Source: CAIVSN01 sp043778375
GTDB taxonomy: Bacteria > Patescibacteriota > Gracilibacteria > BD1-5 > UBA2023
Reading direction: 5' to 3'
DNA length: 36,863 bases
NCBI GenBank assembly: GCA_043778375.1
Contig: JAYWGH010000012.1
Coordinates: 1 to 36,863, forward strand
Shown: one piece after another, positions 1 to 9,538 of the stretch
Layout of the letters: each line of letters starts with the position of its first letter
Position numbering within the stretch: the stretch's first letter is position 1
The notes under the pieces: model-generated
Database searches by the model: none
Told to the model about the DNA's origin: nothing
What the model saw: the letters and a program-made list of their open reading frames with translations, nothing else
Made by a program: the position numbers and the translations under genes

Positions 1-1058
1 CGTGTACCTGATCGTGAGCAGTAACCGACTTTGTGCGTATATGGCTCAACTCGTAGGAGATTGCCTCGAGCTCGTAGGAGCTCTACAATATTCTCTCGCG
101 CAGTCGTTGCAGCGTCCTGACCTGCAAATATTCAGGCTTCACTATTCATCTTGCCGTTGCGGTCGATCACCGAGTAGTCGAGGGTAAGATTATGGCGCTT
201 CCCCATCTCAAAGTCCGATGCATCGTGCGCAGGGGTAATCTTGACGACTCCTGTTCCAAAGTCACGATCAACTGACTCATCAGCAATGATAGGGATTTCT
301 TTATTGAGGATTGGGAGCATCGCCATCCGACCGATCATCTTTTTGTAGCGCTTATCTTTTGGATGTACTGCCACGGCCATATCTGCGAGAAGTGTCTCGG
401 GCCTCGTGGTCGCGATCGTAAACTCATTATCAGAGCCCGACACAAAGTAGGTTATATAGTACATGAACGACTCCTCCTCCTTCATATCTACCTCGAGGTC
501 AGAGATCACCGACTGAAGTCCCGGTGAGTAGTTGACCATATACTCACCCCGATAGATGAGTCCCTTGGCGTAGAGATCTATAAACACATGCTCGACGAGT
601 TTGTTCGCTGGAGCATCAAAGGTAAATCTCTCGCGACTCCAGTCACAACTCGAACCCATCTTTCGGATTTGATTGTTGATGTTTGCTGCGTATTCGTCTT
701 TCCACTTCCATACTTCCTCGAGAAACTTCTCTCGTCCGAATCACTCGCGAGTGAGTCACTTCTCAGCGAGTTGCTTCTCTACTCGAGCCTGAGTCGCGAT
801 CCCAGCGTGATCTGTCCCTGGGATCCAGATCGTCGCGTCCCCACAGAGCCGGTGATATCGAGTCATGATATCCTCGATCGTGAGTGTGAGAGAGTGTCCG
901 ATATGGAGATTCCCGGTGACATTTGGCGGAGGAATCGGGATATAAAAAGTCTTCCCTGACCGTGAAGTCTCAGTAGGGGCAAAAAGTCCAAGTGACTCCT
1001 CACGAGCATAGATCTGATCTTCAAAATCTTTTGGATTATACTGTTTTGGAAATTCCAT
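1..1058 (-). CDS. valS: valine-tRNA ligase, 5' part (runs off the window)
   Basis: Class I aminoacyl-tRNA synthetase that charges tRNA-Val in the cytoplasm. About 352 N-terminal residues are present; the 3' end lies beyond position 1. The catalytic HIGH motif is at residues 52-55 (after PPPNVTGN), followed by IPGTDHAGIATQ. The editing domain has TTRPETLLAD, GTGVVKITPAHD and VGYCSRSG. TGA codons at 756-758, 741-743 and 132-134 are read as glycine; the first lies in the stretch AEK-G-LTRE, where ValRS normally has Gly. Without recoding the gene would split into three ORFs. The start is the ATG at 1056-1058 (MEFPKQYNP), and a sigma70-like promoter lies about 90 bases upstream. Identification is certain; completeness cannot be judged. 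Confidence 0.97.
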
Positions 1059-1144
1059 GGTGGAGGATTGCTAAGGTATCTTTTGAGTTTGCGGTATTGA
1101 GTGTGTTTTGAGACAACTTTTGAAACACCGTAACGAATACCTCA

Positions 1145-1172
1145 ACTATATGGAGAGTGCTCTCTATTGCAA
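1145..1172 (-). promoter_or_regulatory. putative sigma70 promoter of valS
   Basis: On the minus strand TTGCAA (1167-1172) is followed after 16 bases by TATAGT (1145-1150). The spacer contains a small inverted repeat, GAGAG-TG-CTCTC on the plus strand, which could be an operator or chance. It is the best promoter match in the gap between valS and the upstream terminator. Confidence 0.5.
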
Positions 1173-1180
1173 GGCGCGCA

Positions 1181-1210
1181 AACAAAAATCTCAGAGTAAA
1201 CTGAGATTAA
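1181..1210 (-). terminator. intrinsic terminator of the 339-aa unknown gene
   Basis: Perfect 8-bp stem (AATCTCAG at 1187-1194 with CTGAGATT at 1201-1208) and a 6-base loop. On the minus strand it is followed by a T run (TTTTTGTTTG). It lies 13 bases past the TAA of the unknown gene and separates it from valS. Confidence 0.75.
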
Positions 1211-1222
1211 GTGACTACTGAG

Positions 1223-2242
1223 TTAACGAACCACTTTGAGCTCACCAAGCAATCTATTTTGTTCTCGTGTAATCCTATTCCAGTCTGGTTTTCTCTGAAA
1301 ACTAAATACACTTTTACGTTTTCTTGGCGCTGATTGGCGAGTAAGATCATATACTACACTACGAGTGTAATCAGATAGAGCACCAACCACCTCCTCGGGA
1401 TAAGCAGCTAAACTATAGTCTTTCGCTACATCATCACTATGACGATCTAGATTTTCGGAACGGATAGGAATAGTAGAACCTCATTTCATAACAATTGCGT
1501 TCGGTACAGCATCTTTACTCACTCTAAAATTCTCAAGATAATAGTTATCTCAAAAGTAGAAGGCGAGCAATGCTCCACGGACAGCGCTCCTGTACTTATT
1601 GAGTATAGTTTCATCAAACTGTATATTAGAATGAGCGTGAATAGCGCGAGATATGTCTCAGAGCTGAGGAGCCTTAAATCCAAGTGCAATAAGTGAATCT
1701 ACATCTCGAATAAAGTCTGCAGTCGCTATAATATTTACCCTTGCAATTGCAAGTTCATCTCTTCTGTCTGTAGCGAGCTTATCATTTCACTTTCTAGATA
1801 TGGCTCGTGCATTCTCAAATCTGTCTTCTACTTGAAATTCTACTCATCGTGTATAGACCTGAATATACAAAAAGTCATACAAACGACTCTGTACAAAGGA
1901 CAGAGATGAAGTATTTCGCTGAGTCACAATGTTTTGCTCATATGAGAGTATGAGTTTAATCAAGGTATCCAGTTTATGTTCTGAGAGATCTGCATTTGTA
2001 ATAAACCTTGTTTTAAGTTCAGAAATCAGTCATTGTGTTTTTTGGCTGCAACCTTTAAATTTACTTGGGAGATCTTCAGTCCAATTAGTACGCAAAATAT
2101 GATCAAAAAGGTCAGCTCGTTTTTGAAGCTTTTTTATTTGATCTGGAGAAGCAACCTCAGTTTCTATTTTTCTACCTGGGCCTGAAAGTATTATCGACTT
2201 TTTATATGGCGTACCACCTGAAATACCTATAACAATTGACAT
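1223..2242 (-). CDS. hypothetical protein, 339 aa, soluble
   Basis: I do not recognise a family. The reading frame runs from ATG (MSIVIGISGG) to TAA through TGA codons at 2030, 1844, 1787, 1661, 1550 and 1484, all read as Gly. Codon use matches the neighbours, so it looks genuinely coding. The product is charged and mostly helical in appearance, with no signal peptide or membrane segment. The N-terminus has a short hydrophobic strand, then GISGGTPYKKSIILSGPG. The C-terminus is basic (APRKRKSVFSFQRKP). It has its own terminator and stands alone between thyX and valS. Because of the Gly-rich start a nucleotide-binding role could be guessed, but there is no convincing P-loop, so I assign none. 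Confidence 0.75.
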
Positions 2243-2299
2243 AGTATTAATCTACTCGTGTCACCTACTTTGTAAAGTAATTTTAGAATTTAATTCTTA

Positions 2300-3655
2300 C
2301 TACTTCCCAACGATATCATGAGTCCCCCGTTTAACATCAAATTTCCCAATTTCGTGATCAACATAAATCGGAAAACTCTCCTGAAATCTTGCTCGAAACT
2401 CAAGCCCTATCGCCTTTGCGAGGAACTGTAATGTCGGGTGCACAAAATGTGTAGATCGGAGCTCTAGGAGATATATCCATGCTGGAAGTCCTCATCGTAA
2501 ACGGCAACTTACCTGATATCCCATAGGGACGAGGTACTGCATTTCCTCTTTAGAGAGATTTAAAGTTAAAGTTGCTTCTTTCTGAGTATTCAAAAATATT
2601 ATAGATTCTTCTTGGAGATGAGCTGGTAAGTTCTGGATGTACCAAGGATGAAATCCAAGATCAAATGTAAGAAGTGGCATGCGCTGAGATACTGCGCGAT
2701 GACGCTGCAAGTCTCGATAGCTTCAAAAATCAATAGGGAAATCTACTCCTATAGTTCAAAAGTCTGCAAGAAATGTAGGAAGTTCTGTTTTTGGTGGTCG
2801 TGACTTGAGTACTTGTGAAAATCCAGCAAGTCCTACCTGATCAAAAAGACTAAAATCAATAGAAGTACTCTGAGTTGTGGGATTATGATAGAGATAGTCC
2901 TGATTCACCCAAGATGCATTATAGTCCTCAGTCGACTCATACACTTTGTGATCAAAGCTATTTGGATGAGCTCTCTTAAGAGCGCGCAAAATAGTATGAG
3001 CAATATCTTGTACCTCTATTAATGGGTGATGTCGTAAGAGAGCGATCTTGTCAGCAGCTTGGCGAAGATTTGTATGCCAAGCAAGATTTGTTGATGCACC
3101 AGCTGGAAGGAGTCCACGGGTAATATCAAAAGCACGAGCATTTATAGCCTTTTCCCATACTTTCTCATCCTCACCTTCCATTCGCGGATGCTTGAGAGCA
3201 AGGTCTATCTTTGAAGCCTCAAGAGCTTTGAGGTAAAATGCCCGATACGACTCAGTAATTTCTGATTGAACCGCCTGATCTTTTCCTGCTACGAGAAAGG
3301 CTTGCCGAGAAAAATCAATATAACGAGTAGAAGCTTCCTGACCACTATAGAGTGCCCAGTCTTGAACCGCTTTTGCTGCGAGCATAGAAACTCCCTCGAT
3401 AAATATAGTCGTCGAACCACAGTCTCAGATAGATTTATGCCCATATCCGACATAAAAATTCTTCATAAAGTTATCAGAGCCTTTCGCCTCTAAAATAGAA
3501 AGATGAGATCTGAGTCATCCAACCGAGCGTGAGTGGAGCGCCTGAAGCATAGCGTCCGACTCTGGAGATATCACAGCTCCCGTATCGAGTACTATTACTT
3601 CTCCCCCACTTTTAAGGACTTCAGAAGTGTGATTAAGTTGAGAAATATCAGACAT
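2300..3655 (-). CDS. thyX: long tandem ThyX-type flavin-dependent thymidylate synthase
   Basis: Predicted FAD-dependent thymidylate synthase, making dTMP from dUMP with methylene-THF and NAD(P)H. At 451 aa it is about twice the usual ThyX (about 220-250) and contains two ThyX-like halves. The N-half has YGHKSIGD, then S104-x-x-E107-x-S109-x-R111-Y112, the second part of the ThyX signature; the RHR place is QDW. The C-half has R318-H319-R320-x-x-S323, the first part of the signature, and ends RARFQESFPIYVDHE. A ThyX-like LPAGASTNLAWHTNLR block joins them. TGA-Gly codons include 2492, 2723 and 2756. The start ATG at 3653-3655 lies 9 bases after the nrdB stop, so it is the last gene of nrdA-nrdB-thyX. 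Related long proteins exist in other bacteria; activity of this form is inferred. Confidence 0.85.
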
Positions 3656-3664
3656 AAAGAAAAT

Positions 3665-4720
3665 TTAGAAATCCCAACTCCCCTTCATACTCGACGACTG
3701 AGCATAGTTGATAACCGTCGTCTCAAAGAAATTTCCCTTATCGGAGTTTGGATCCTGTAGGCGATCAAGGTGCTTGTATGGGTTTACCATAGCCTCAGGA
3801 TAAATAGCCGCAATACCGAGCATCGCAAGACGCTGATTGGCGATCCACTTGGTATATCCAGCAGTTGTCTCCCCATTGATCCCCATAATTTTTGAGCCAA
3901 GGATATGGTTTGACCAAGTAATCTCCTGCTCAACCGCAGTACGAGTAAGCTCAATGATCGTAGATTCGCTATATACATCAGGGAACTCGCGCTTGATCTC
4001 TCGCAAGATATTTGCAAAGAGGGTCATGTGTGTGAGCTCATCTCGACGGATATAGGCGATCATACGACCAGTTGCCGGCATCTTCATCATATCTACGAGC
4101 GTATCAAAAAACGCAAATCCGTTGTAGAAGTAGAGCCCCTCAAGGAGAAAGTTTGCGACAAGTGCCCGAAAGAATGTCTTATCGTCTGGTCGATCAATGA
4201 ACTCTTGGTATACTCCCCCGATGTACTTGTTGCGCTCGAGCAGCACATTGTCTGTTCTCCAAAAATAGTAGATTTCCTCACGCTCCTCGGGAGAAACTAC
4301 TGACTCAAGGATAGTCGCGTATGACTGAGAGTGAATCGCCTCCTGATAGGCATGGATTGAGATGAGGAGATTGACCTCTGGAGCGGTAATATAGTCCGAG
4401 AAGTTTGGGAGATTGACCGTCTGGATAGAGTCGAGAAATATCAAAAACGAGAGAATCCCCTTGTAGGCTCGCTGCTCCTCAGGAGTGAGAGTAGAGTGGA
4501 AGTCTCGTTGATCGTCCTTGAGTCCAGAGACTTTTTCTGGAAGCCAGAAGTTACCTACCATTACCTGATAGAGCCCCTTCGCCCAAGAGTACTTGACGGC
4601 ATTAAGATTGAAAAGACCGGTCGTAGACCCCTTGATGATCGTGCGATGCTCAACCTGATCATTTCCGATGGGGTTGAAGAGGGGGTTTGCTTGGATGAGT
4701 GTACTTTCTTGGGTGGTCAT
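3665..4720 (-). CDS. nrdB: ribonucleoside-diphosphate reductase subunit beta (class I R2)
   Basis: Small subunit of class I ribonucleotide reductase; it houses the dimetal centre that generates the radical used by NrdA. 351 aa, normal length, with no TGA codon. Metal ligands follow the R2 pattern: D97, E127, H130, E194, E228 and H231 (motifs EAIHSQSY, FLLEGLYF, DELTHM). Y134 sits 7 residues after E127, matching the radical tyrosine of E. coli R2 (E115/Y122), so this is a classical tyrosyl-radical enzyme. It lies 73 bases after nrdA and 9 bases before thyX and is most likely co-transcribed from the nrdA promoter. Confidence 0.97.
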   Translation of the reverse strand: MTTQESTLIQANPLFNPIGNDQVEHRTIIKGSTTGLFNLNAVKYSWAKGLYQVMVGNFWLPEKVSGLKDDQRDFHSTLTPEEQRAYKGILSFLIFLDSIQTVNLPNFSDYITAPEVNLLISIHAYQEAIHSQSYATILESVVSPEEREEIYYFWRTDNVLLERNKYIGGVYQEFIDRPDDKTFFRALVANFLLEGLYFYNGFAFFDTLVDMMKMPATGRMIAYIRRDELTHMTLFANILREIKREFPDVYSESTIIELTRTAVEQEITWSNHILGSKIMGINGETTAGYTKWIANQRLAMLGIAAIYPEAMVNPYKHLDRLQDPNSDKGNFFETTVINYAQSSSMKGSWDF

Positions 4721-4793
4721 GAGTTAATTGGAAGAATATACAGACTAATTCATTTCTTTAATTTTAGGTAGAATTCACTTTTATTCAAGCTTT

Positions 4794-7412
4794 CTACCCA
4801 CTACAACTCACACAATCTTCCTTTGCCTCGAGGGAAAGCGATCGCACATAGTAAACTGTCTTTATCCCCTCTCCCCACGCCTTCATGTAATACTCCGAGA
4901 GATCCTTTGGTGTGACCTTAGCAGGATCGATCATCCACTCAAAGCTGATCGACTGATCAATCCATTTGTAGATCGTCGAGATCATGTCGATAACATCATT
5001 CATATCCATGCTCACATACTCTTTGTAGAGCCAGAAGTTTTTGGCATCGAGCTTTGGAGCAATGCGGATCGTCGGTGAGGAGAGATTGGTCTCAACAAAG
5101 TACTTTTTGTAAATCGGGAGGAGTGCGGCTGTTGTCCCAACGACTCAGGCAGTAGAAGTATTTGGTGCTGGACCTGTCACATACCCAAACCTGACTCCAT
5201 ACGTTTTCATCCGAGCAAAAAGTCCCTTCCAATCAAGATGCGTGAACTGCTTTTGACCCTCAAAGTCTTCGGATTTACGTCCGAGGAGAATCCCCTTGTC
5301 ATACTCAGATCCTGGATAAAGCTCAAATGTACCACGTTCCTCAGCGAGCTGAATCGACGACTCGTAAGTGTAGTAAGTATAGAGCTCAAAGAGTTCATTC
5401 ACATGTTTACGAGCCTCTGCTGAGTCGTAGGCATATCCGTTTGTCGCGAGGTACTCAGCGAGTCCGAGATATCCGAGTGCTACCGATCGGTAACGCTTGG
5501 CAGTTCGCTCTGCGGCCTTTACTGGGAATTGATTGAGAATGATAATATTATCAAGAATTCTCATAACAACTGGGTACACCTTTTTGATCTCTTCCTCGGT
5601 ATTTACCTTCGCAATATTGATCGATGAGAGGTTGCAAGTCACCACATCCCCTGGCTCATATCTGATAACAATCTTCCCGTCCTCGATCGTCTCCTCGATA
5701 AACTTACATGGAGAGGTATTCTGACAAATCTCCGTACAAAGCTGCGTCGAGTAGACATTTCCTGCATGTTTATTTGGATTGAGGCGATTGACCGTATCTC
5801 GGAAGAACACATATGGCATCCCGGTCTCTACTGTAGTCTTGAGGAAGGTTTTGTAGAGATCCTTTGCCTTGATAGTCTTACGCATGTGGAGTCTGTCGTC
5901 CTTTTCGAGCATGAGATAGAACTCTTCAAACTCCTCACAAAAAGTATCTTGGAGTTTTTTGGGGTAGAGCTTACCGATCTCATATGGATCCATAAGCGTC
6001 CAGTCACCATCCTCCTGCACTCGTCGCATAAATATATCTGGTACACTCACTGCAGGGAATATATCAAACGCTTTTGCGCGAACATCTCCCGTCTCCGTCT
6101 GAAGCTCGAGAAAATCAAATATATCACGGTGCCAGATGTCAAGAGTTACTGATACTGCCCCAAGTCGCTGCCCGAGTTGATTGACTGCTACTGCGGTATC
6201 ATTGATAACCTTGATCCATGGATTTACCCCTCCTGCAGCTCACTTTATCCCTCGTATCTCAGCTCCCTGTGCTCGGATGTTCCCAAGATATACCCCGAGG
6301 CCTCCCCCAAATTTTGAGATCTGAGCAATATCCTCTACCGCGTGGTAAATAGCCCGGAGATCATCGTCAACATTGATCTTGAAACAACTTGAAAGCTGGT
6401 GCCAGTTGGTACGAGGATTATTGAGTGCTGGAGTCGCGAGTGAGATCTTCCCTTGTGAACAATACTCATACACTTTTTTTGCGAACTCAAGCCGCTTCCC
6501 TGCTGGCTCTGGGATAGCGTAAAACAGAGCTACAGAGAGGTAGAGCTCTTGTGGGAGCTCGTGTACTACTTTATTTGGGTTGAGGAGATAGCGCTTTGAG
6601 AGGGAGAGTACTGTCGTATACCCATATCCCATGTCGGTCTCTCGAGAGAGCCACTTCCCTGCCTCGAGGAGATCTGCGTCCGAGTAATACTCCATGAACT
6701 TACTGTAATAGTGCCCCTTCGCCATGTAGTCCTGAAAAAACGCGAGGTAGCTCTCAGGAGTATAGAGCTCACCCATAGTCATGTTCCGATTCTTGCAGGC
6801 TTGCTTGTAGAGATTCATGAGAGCAAATCTCCCAGCAATGTGCTCCCACGATATGTTCTCAACACTCACAAGATCTATACAGGTTTTTGTGAGAAGCTTG
6901 ATAATGTCCGAGGTCTTGATCTCCTCGACAAGATTTTTCTTGAAGGCTTCCATAAGTGCTTCAAAAGTGCAAGTCGCGTCGTATTCCGCTCCTGCTATCA
7001 CAAACATCTTTGCAATCTTAGATGGATCAAAATACTCTTTCGAACCATCAGACTTGGTGACCTTGAGTTTGTTCTTCTCAAACTGCTCAACAAGCTTTTC
7101 TTGTTTTTCATCCCGCTGCTCTTGTTTACTCGCCCGATAGATGATGTATGACTTCGCTACCTCAAACTTGTTAAACTTCATGAGATTGCGCTCAACGATA
7201 TCCTGTACATCTTCTACAGATGGAATACGATTGACAAACACTTCTCCGTATACATGTTCAAGATCTTTGACAATAAAGTCAGTGATCACGGGTACAAACG
7301 ATGTATCCGTCTCCCCAGCAGACTGAGCAGCGGCGAGTATCGCCGACTCAATACGAGTACGATCGAAGTCTATGAGTTCTTCGTTGCGACGGCGTACTTG
7401 AGAGAGAGACAT
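4794..7412 (-). CDS. nrdA: ribonucleoside-diphosphate reductase subunit alpha (class I R1)
   Basis: Catalytic subunit that reduces ribonucleotides to deoxyribonucleotides; 872 aa. Two ATP-cone-like regions are visible (about residues 3-95 and 117-200), suggesting allosteric activity control. Catalytic elements: C343 in LSSCFKIN, C593 in TCNLSSIN, the thiyl cysteine C559 and E561 in QLCTEI, and the C-terminal redox pair C867-x-x-C870. The position matching E. coli N437 is Gln557 here. In-frame TGA-Gly codons include 6240-6242 and 5145-5147 (NTSTA-G-VVGTTAALLP), so the standard code would split it into three. Start is the ATG at 7410-7412. Two NrdR-like boxes overlap its promoter. Confidence 0.96.
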
Positions 7413-7484
7413 AAGGAAGAGTGAATTATGACAAAAGTATAAATGTTTCTCTCTTGATTTCTTGTAGGAGAGAAAAGTACGAAA

Positions 7485-7500
7485 ACACTACATTTTGTGG
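7485..7500. promoter_or_regulatory. NrdR box 1 (downstream of the -10)
   Basis: The palindrome acaCtAcATtTtGtgg matches the published NrdR consensus acaCwAtATaTwGtgt at 13 of 16 positions. It lies just downstream of the nrdA -10, where a repressor would block initiation. Its centre is 33 bp from that of the second box, about three helical turns, as is usual for paired NrdR boxes. Confidence 0.65.
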
Positions 7501-7506
7501 TCCACA

Positions 7507-7534
7507 TATTTATCCAAGTACTACATATTGTCAA
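7507..7534 (-). promoter_or_regulatory. sigma70-like promoter of nrdA-nrdB-thyX
   Basis: On the minus strand a consensus TTGACA -35 (7529-7534) is followed after 16 bases by TAAATA (7507-7512). The expected 5' leader is about 90 bases and holds a 7-bp inverted repeat (TTCTCTC at 7447-7453, GAGAGAA at 7468-7474). Confidence 0.65.
7518..7533. promoter_or_regulatory. NrdR box 2 (over -35 and spacer)
   Basis: The palindrome gtaCtAcATATtGtca matches the 11-base NrdR core C-w-A-t-A-T-a-T-w-G-t with one mismatch. It overlaps the -35 hexamer and spacer of the nrdA promoter, so binding should repress. NrdR itself is not encoded in the window. Confidence 0.6.
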
Positions 7535-7569
7535 AACAAAAAGCAAAAAATGTGATCAATAATGTGGGT

Positions 7570-7597
7570 TTGCGTACGCAGATGCGATCACTACAAT
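7570..7597 (+). promoter_or_regulatory. putative promoter of the small secreted protein gene
   Basis: TTGCGT (7570-7575), a 16-base spacer and TACAAT (7592-7597) on the plus strand, giving a leader of about 30 bases to the ATG at 7633. It is divergent from the nrdA promoter, with about 35 bases between the two -35 elements. Confidence 0.5.
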
Positions 7598-7632
7598 ATC
7601 AGTAATAGAAAAAGTAATTTGCAAGTATTTTT

Positions 7633-7989
7633 ATGCGAAAAAATCATCTCCTGACATATGTTGTTTTCGGATTAATTTTTTGAGGGCAGAGTGTCTTTGC
7701 AGTAAGTATCCCACCCCAAACTGATCCTTGATATGAGACTATTCTAGCAACACTCATTGACCGAGCCTCAGCACTCTGGACAAGTACAAGTACTAGGGCT
7801 ATGGAGTCACTCATTCATTATGAATCTGTTATTTCTCCAAAAATAGAACCCTTGAGAACTTGGTATGAGGCTAACAATGTTAATGTAAATATAATCCCGA
7901 GTCTCATGACCGTGCATATTCTCGATTTTGTACTGATAGTCCTTGCGATATTCTTATTCGGTTGGTTCGTCCTCAAGAGTCTCGCCTAA
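7633..7989 (+). CDS. small exported or membrane protein, 118 aa
   Basis: No family recognised. The N-terminus is a typical signal sequence (residues 1-23, hydrophobic YVVFGLIFGGQSVFA). A soluble, probably helical stretch follows (about 25-90), then a C-terminal membrane segment (about 92-115, LDFVLIVLAIFLFGWFVL). Predicted topology is a small extracytoplasmic domain anchored by its C-terminus. TGA codons near residues 17 and 33 are read as Gly, one of them inside the signal peptide (LIF-G-G-QS). The start ATG at 7633 is the first in frame and gives the signal peptide. The gene has its own promoter and a strong terminator and is convergent with rluD. Function unknown. Confidence 0.75.
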
Positions 7990-9033
7990 TAACTCATCAT
8001 TCACTCCATCTAGGTCAAGCGTCCCATGAAAGGGGCGCTTTTCATGGTCAGGCACTGCTCACCAGTGCTCAGGATGGTCAAAGTAGCTAAATCCCATCTT
8101 TGGGAGATCCTCCTTGAGTGGACCACAAAACTGATGATGATCCCCCCAGAGAGTAAACTCGAGCTTCCAGGCGTGAAGCCATTGTCTCGTAAGACCTACG
8201 CCCTCCCTGAGGAGCTCATTTTCTCGGGAGCGACCGTAGATCTTGTCCCCGACGATTGGAAATCCTATCGAAGCGAGATGTACTCGTATCTGGTGGGTAC
8301 GCCCTGTAAGGAGATCAACCTCGAGAAGAGAGTAGCCATCTCGCCTCTCTCGCACGAACGCGCGAGTGCGGGCAAGTTTTGGGAGGAGTGGGTTCAGAGC
8401 GGTCATCCGCTTGCGGTCGGCAGGATCACGCCCAATATATGACTCAATCGAGAGCTCATCCTCAGGGACTTCTCATATCACTACCGCAAGATAGCGTTTT
8501 GAGATGGTACGACGCTCGATCTTGCGAGCCAGTTCTCGCAGAGTCTTATCATCCTTAGCGATGAGCATGAGTCCACTCGTATCTCGGTCAAGCCTGTGCA
8601 CGAGTCCTGGTCGCTCTTCACCTCAGATGACAGAGAGTGGACCGAAGTGATGGAGGAGTCCATTGACGAGAGTCCCAGACTTCCCCCCTTCTCCTGGTAC
8701 TGGGTGTACATTCATCCCGGGATCTTTGTTTATCACCGCAAATCCTGTGCTATCGTAGATTACCTCTATATCCATGGGCTCAGCGCCAAACTTCGCGTCC
8801 TCTACTTTCCACTCAATGGTGATAATATCGCCCCGAGAGACTTTAAAATTCTTATGTGCAACGATCTCCCCTACGAGCACAGACCCCTCTACAATAAGTC
8901 TCTGTACATACGAGCGACTCATATCAGCAAAAAGAGCCGACAGGTATAAGTCGACTCTCCGCGAGTTACGGGCATGTATATAAACGCAGAATTGACTCTG
9001 GCGTGAGACTTTAGTAGGCAAAATCTCGTCCAT
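7954..9033 (-). CDS. rluD: RluA/RluD-family ribosomal RNA pseudouridine synthase
   Basis: Converts specific uridines in large-subunit rRNA to pseudouridine; 359 aa. An N-terminal S4-like RNA-binding domain (about residues 25-75: MSRSYVQRLIVEGSVLVGE, KVSRGDII) precedes the catalytic domain with the signature HRLDRDTSG, whose second Asp is the nucleophile, and LLTGRTHQIRVHLASIGFPIVGD. TGA codons at 8623 and 8059 are read as Gly. Past the second, an acidic tail of 35 residues runs to TAA at 7954-7956 and overlaps the last 36 bases of the convergent plus gene. The start ATG at 9031-9033 overlaps the 3' end of ndk by 23 bases. RluD is the closest named type; RluB/C-type specificity cannot be excluded. 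Confidence 0.92.
8017..8043 (+). terminator. intrinsic terminator of the 7633-7989 gene
   Basis: On the plus strand AAGCGTCCC and GGGGCGCTT form a 9-bp stem (one G-T pair) round the loop ATGAAA, followed by TTTTC. It lies 27 bases past the TAA of the plus gene and inside the 3' coding part of rluD on the other strand. The minus strand has no T run after the stem, so it should act for the plus gene only. Confidence 0.75.
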
Positions 9034-9448
9034 AGGTAAAGAGCTCCTCGTCTCGAAAAAATCTTAGCACCTCTACTGCTGCTGTCTCAAGTGAGTCAGA
9101 CGAGTGAATCAAGTTATTATCGATAGACTTCGCGTAGTCACCTCGAATCGTCCCAGTCACCCACTCATTCTCAGCAGTAAGACCGCACATCTTACGTACT
9201 ACTGCGACAGCGTCGTGTCCCTCAATAGCAACCGCCACGATCGGACCTGCGCCCATGAAGCTGACAATAGCTGGATAAAAAGGCTTACTCGTCATGTGAG
9301 AGTAATGCTCATCACAAAGGACCTTATCCATATTCATCATCTTGAGTCCAGCGATCTTAAGACCCTTTTGCTCAAATCGAGTAAGGAGAGTACCAACAAG
9401 TGATCTCTGGATAGTATCTGGCTTAAAAAGTACAAGCGTTCTCTGCAT
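9011..9448 (-). CDS. ndk: nucleoside diphosphate kinase
   Basis: Transfers gamma-phosphate between nucleoside tri- and diphosphates through a phospho-histidine. 145 aa, the usual length. Seen: MQRTLVLFKPDTIQRSLVG at the start, MGAGPIVAVAIEG, GTIRGDYA and the active-site NLIHSSDS with its catalytic His. I chose the ATG at 9446-9448 because family members begin right at this strand; an in-frame ATG 30 bases upstream would add an atypical hydrophobic decapeptide. It has no TGA codon. It sits between lexA (90 bases upstream) and rluD (overlapping), probably as one unit. Confidence 0.97.
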   Translation of the reverse strand: MQRTLVLFKPDTIQRSLVGTLLTRFEQKGLKIAGLKMMNMDKVLCDEHYSHMTSKPFYPAIVSFMGAGPIVAVAIEGHDAVAVVRKMCGLTAENEWVTGTIRGDYAKSIDNNLIHSSDSLETAAVEVLRFFRDEELFTYGRDFAY

Positions 9449-9538
9449 ATAATGAAGTATCAAAAAAATAGTATGCATACTATAGAGGAACTCACTACAA
9501 AGGCAAGTCTGAGTGCAAAAAAGTCAGCTCGCAAGAGG

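Noticed and set aside
7413..7632. Possible small RNA or riboswitch in the nrdA leader and divergent gap
   Set aside because: Only promoters, NrdR boxes and one weak 7-bp inverted repeat are visible; no known riboswitch core was recognised.
8026..8442. A 138-aa plus-strand ORF after the 7633 gene
   Set aside because: Antisense to the catalytic domain of rluD, and it starts inside the terminator hairpin.
9449..9478. N-terminal extension of ndk from an upstream ATG
   Set aside because: Family members start at MQRTLVLFKPD; the extra decapeptide is hydrophobic and atypical.
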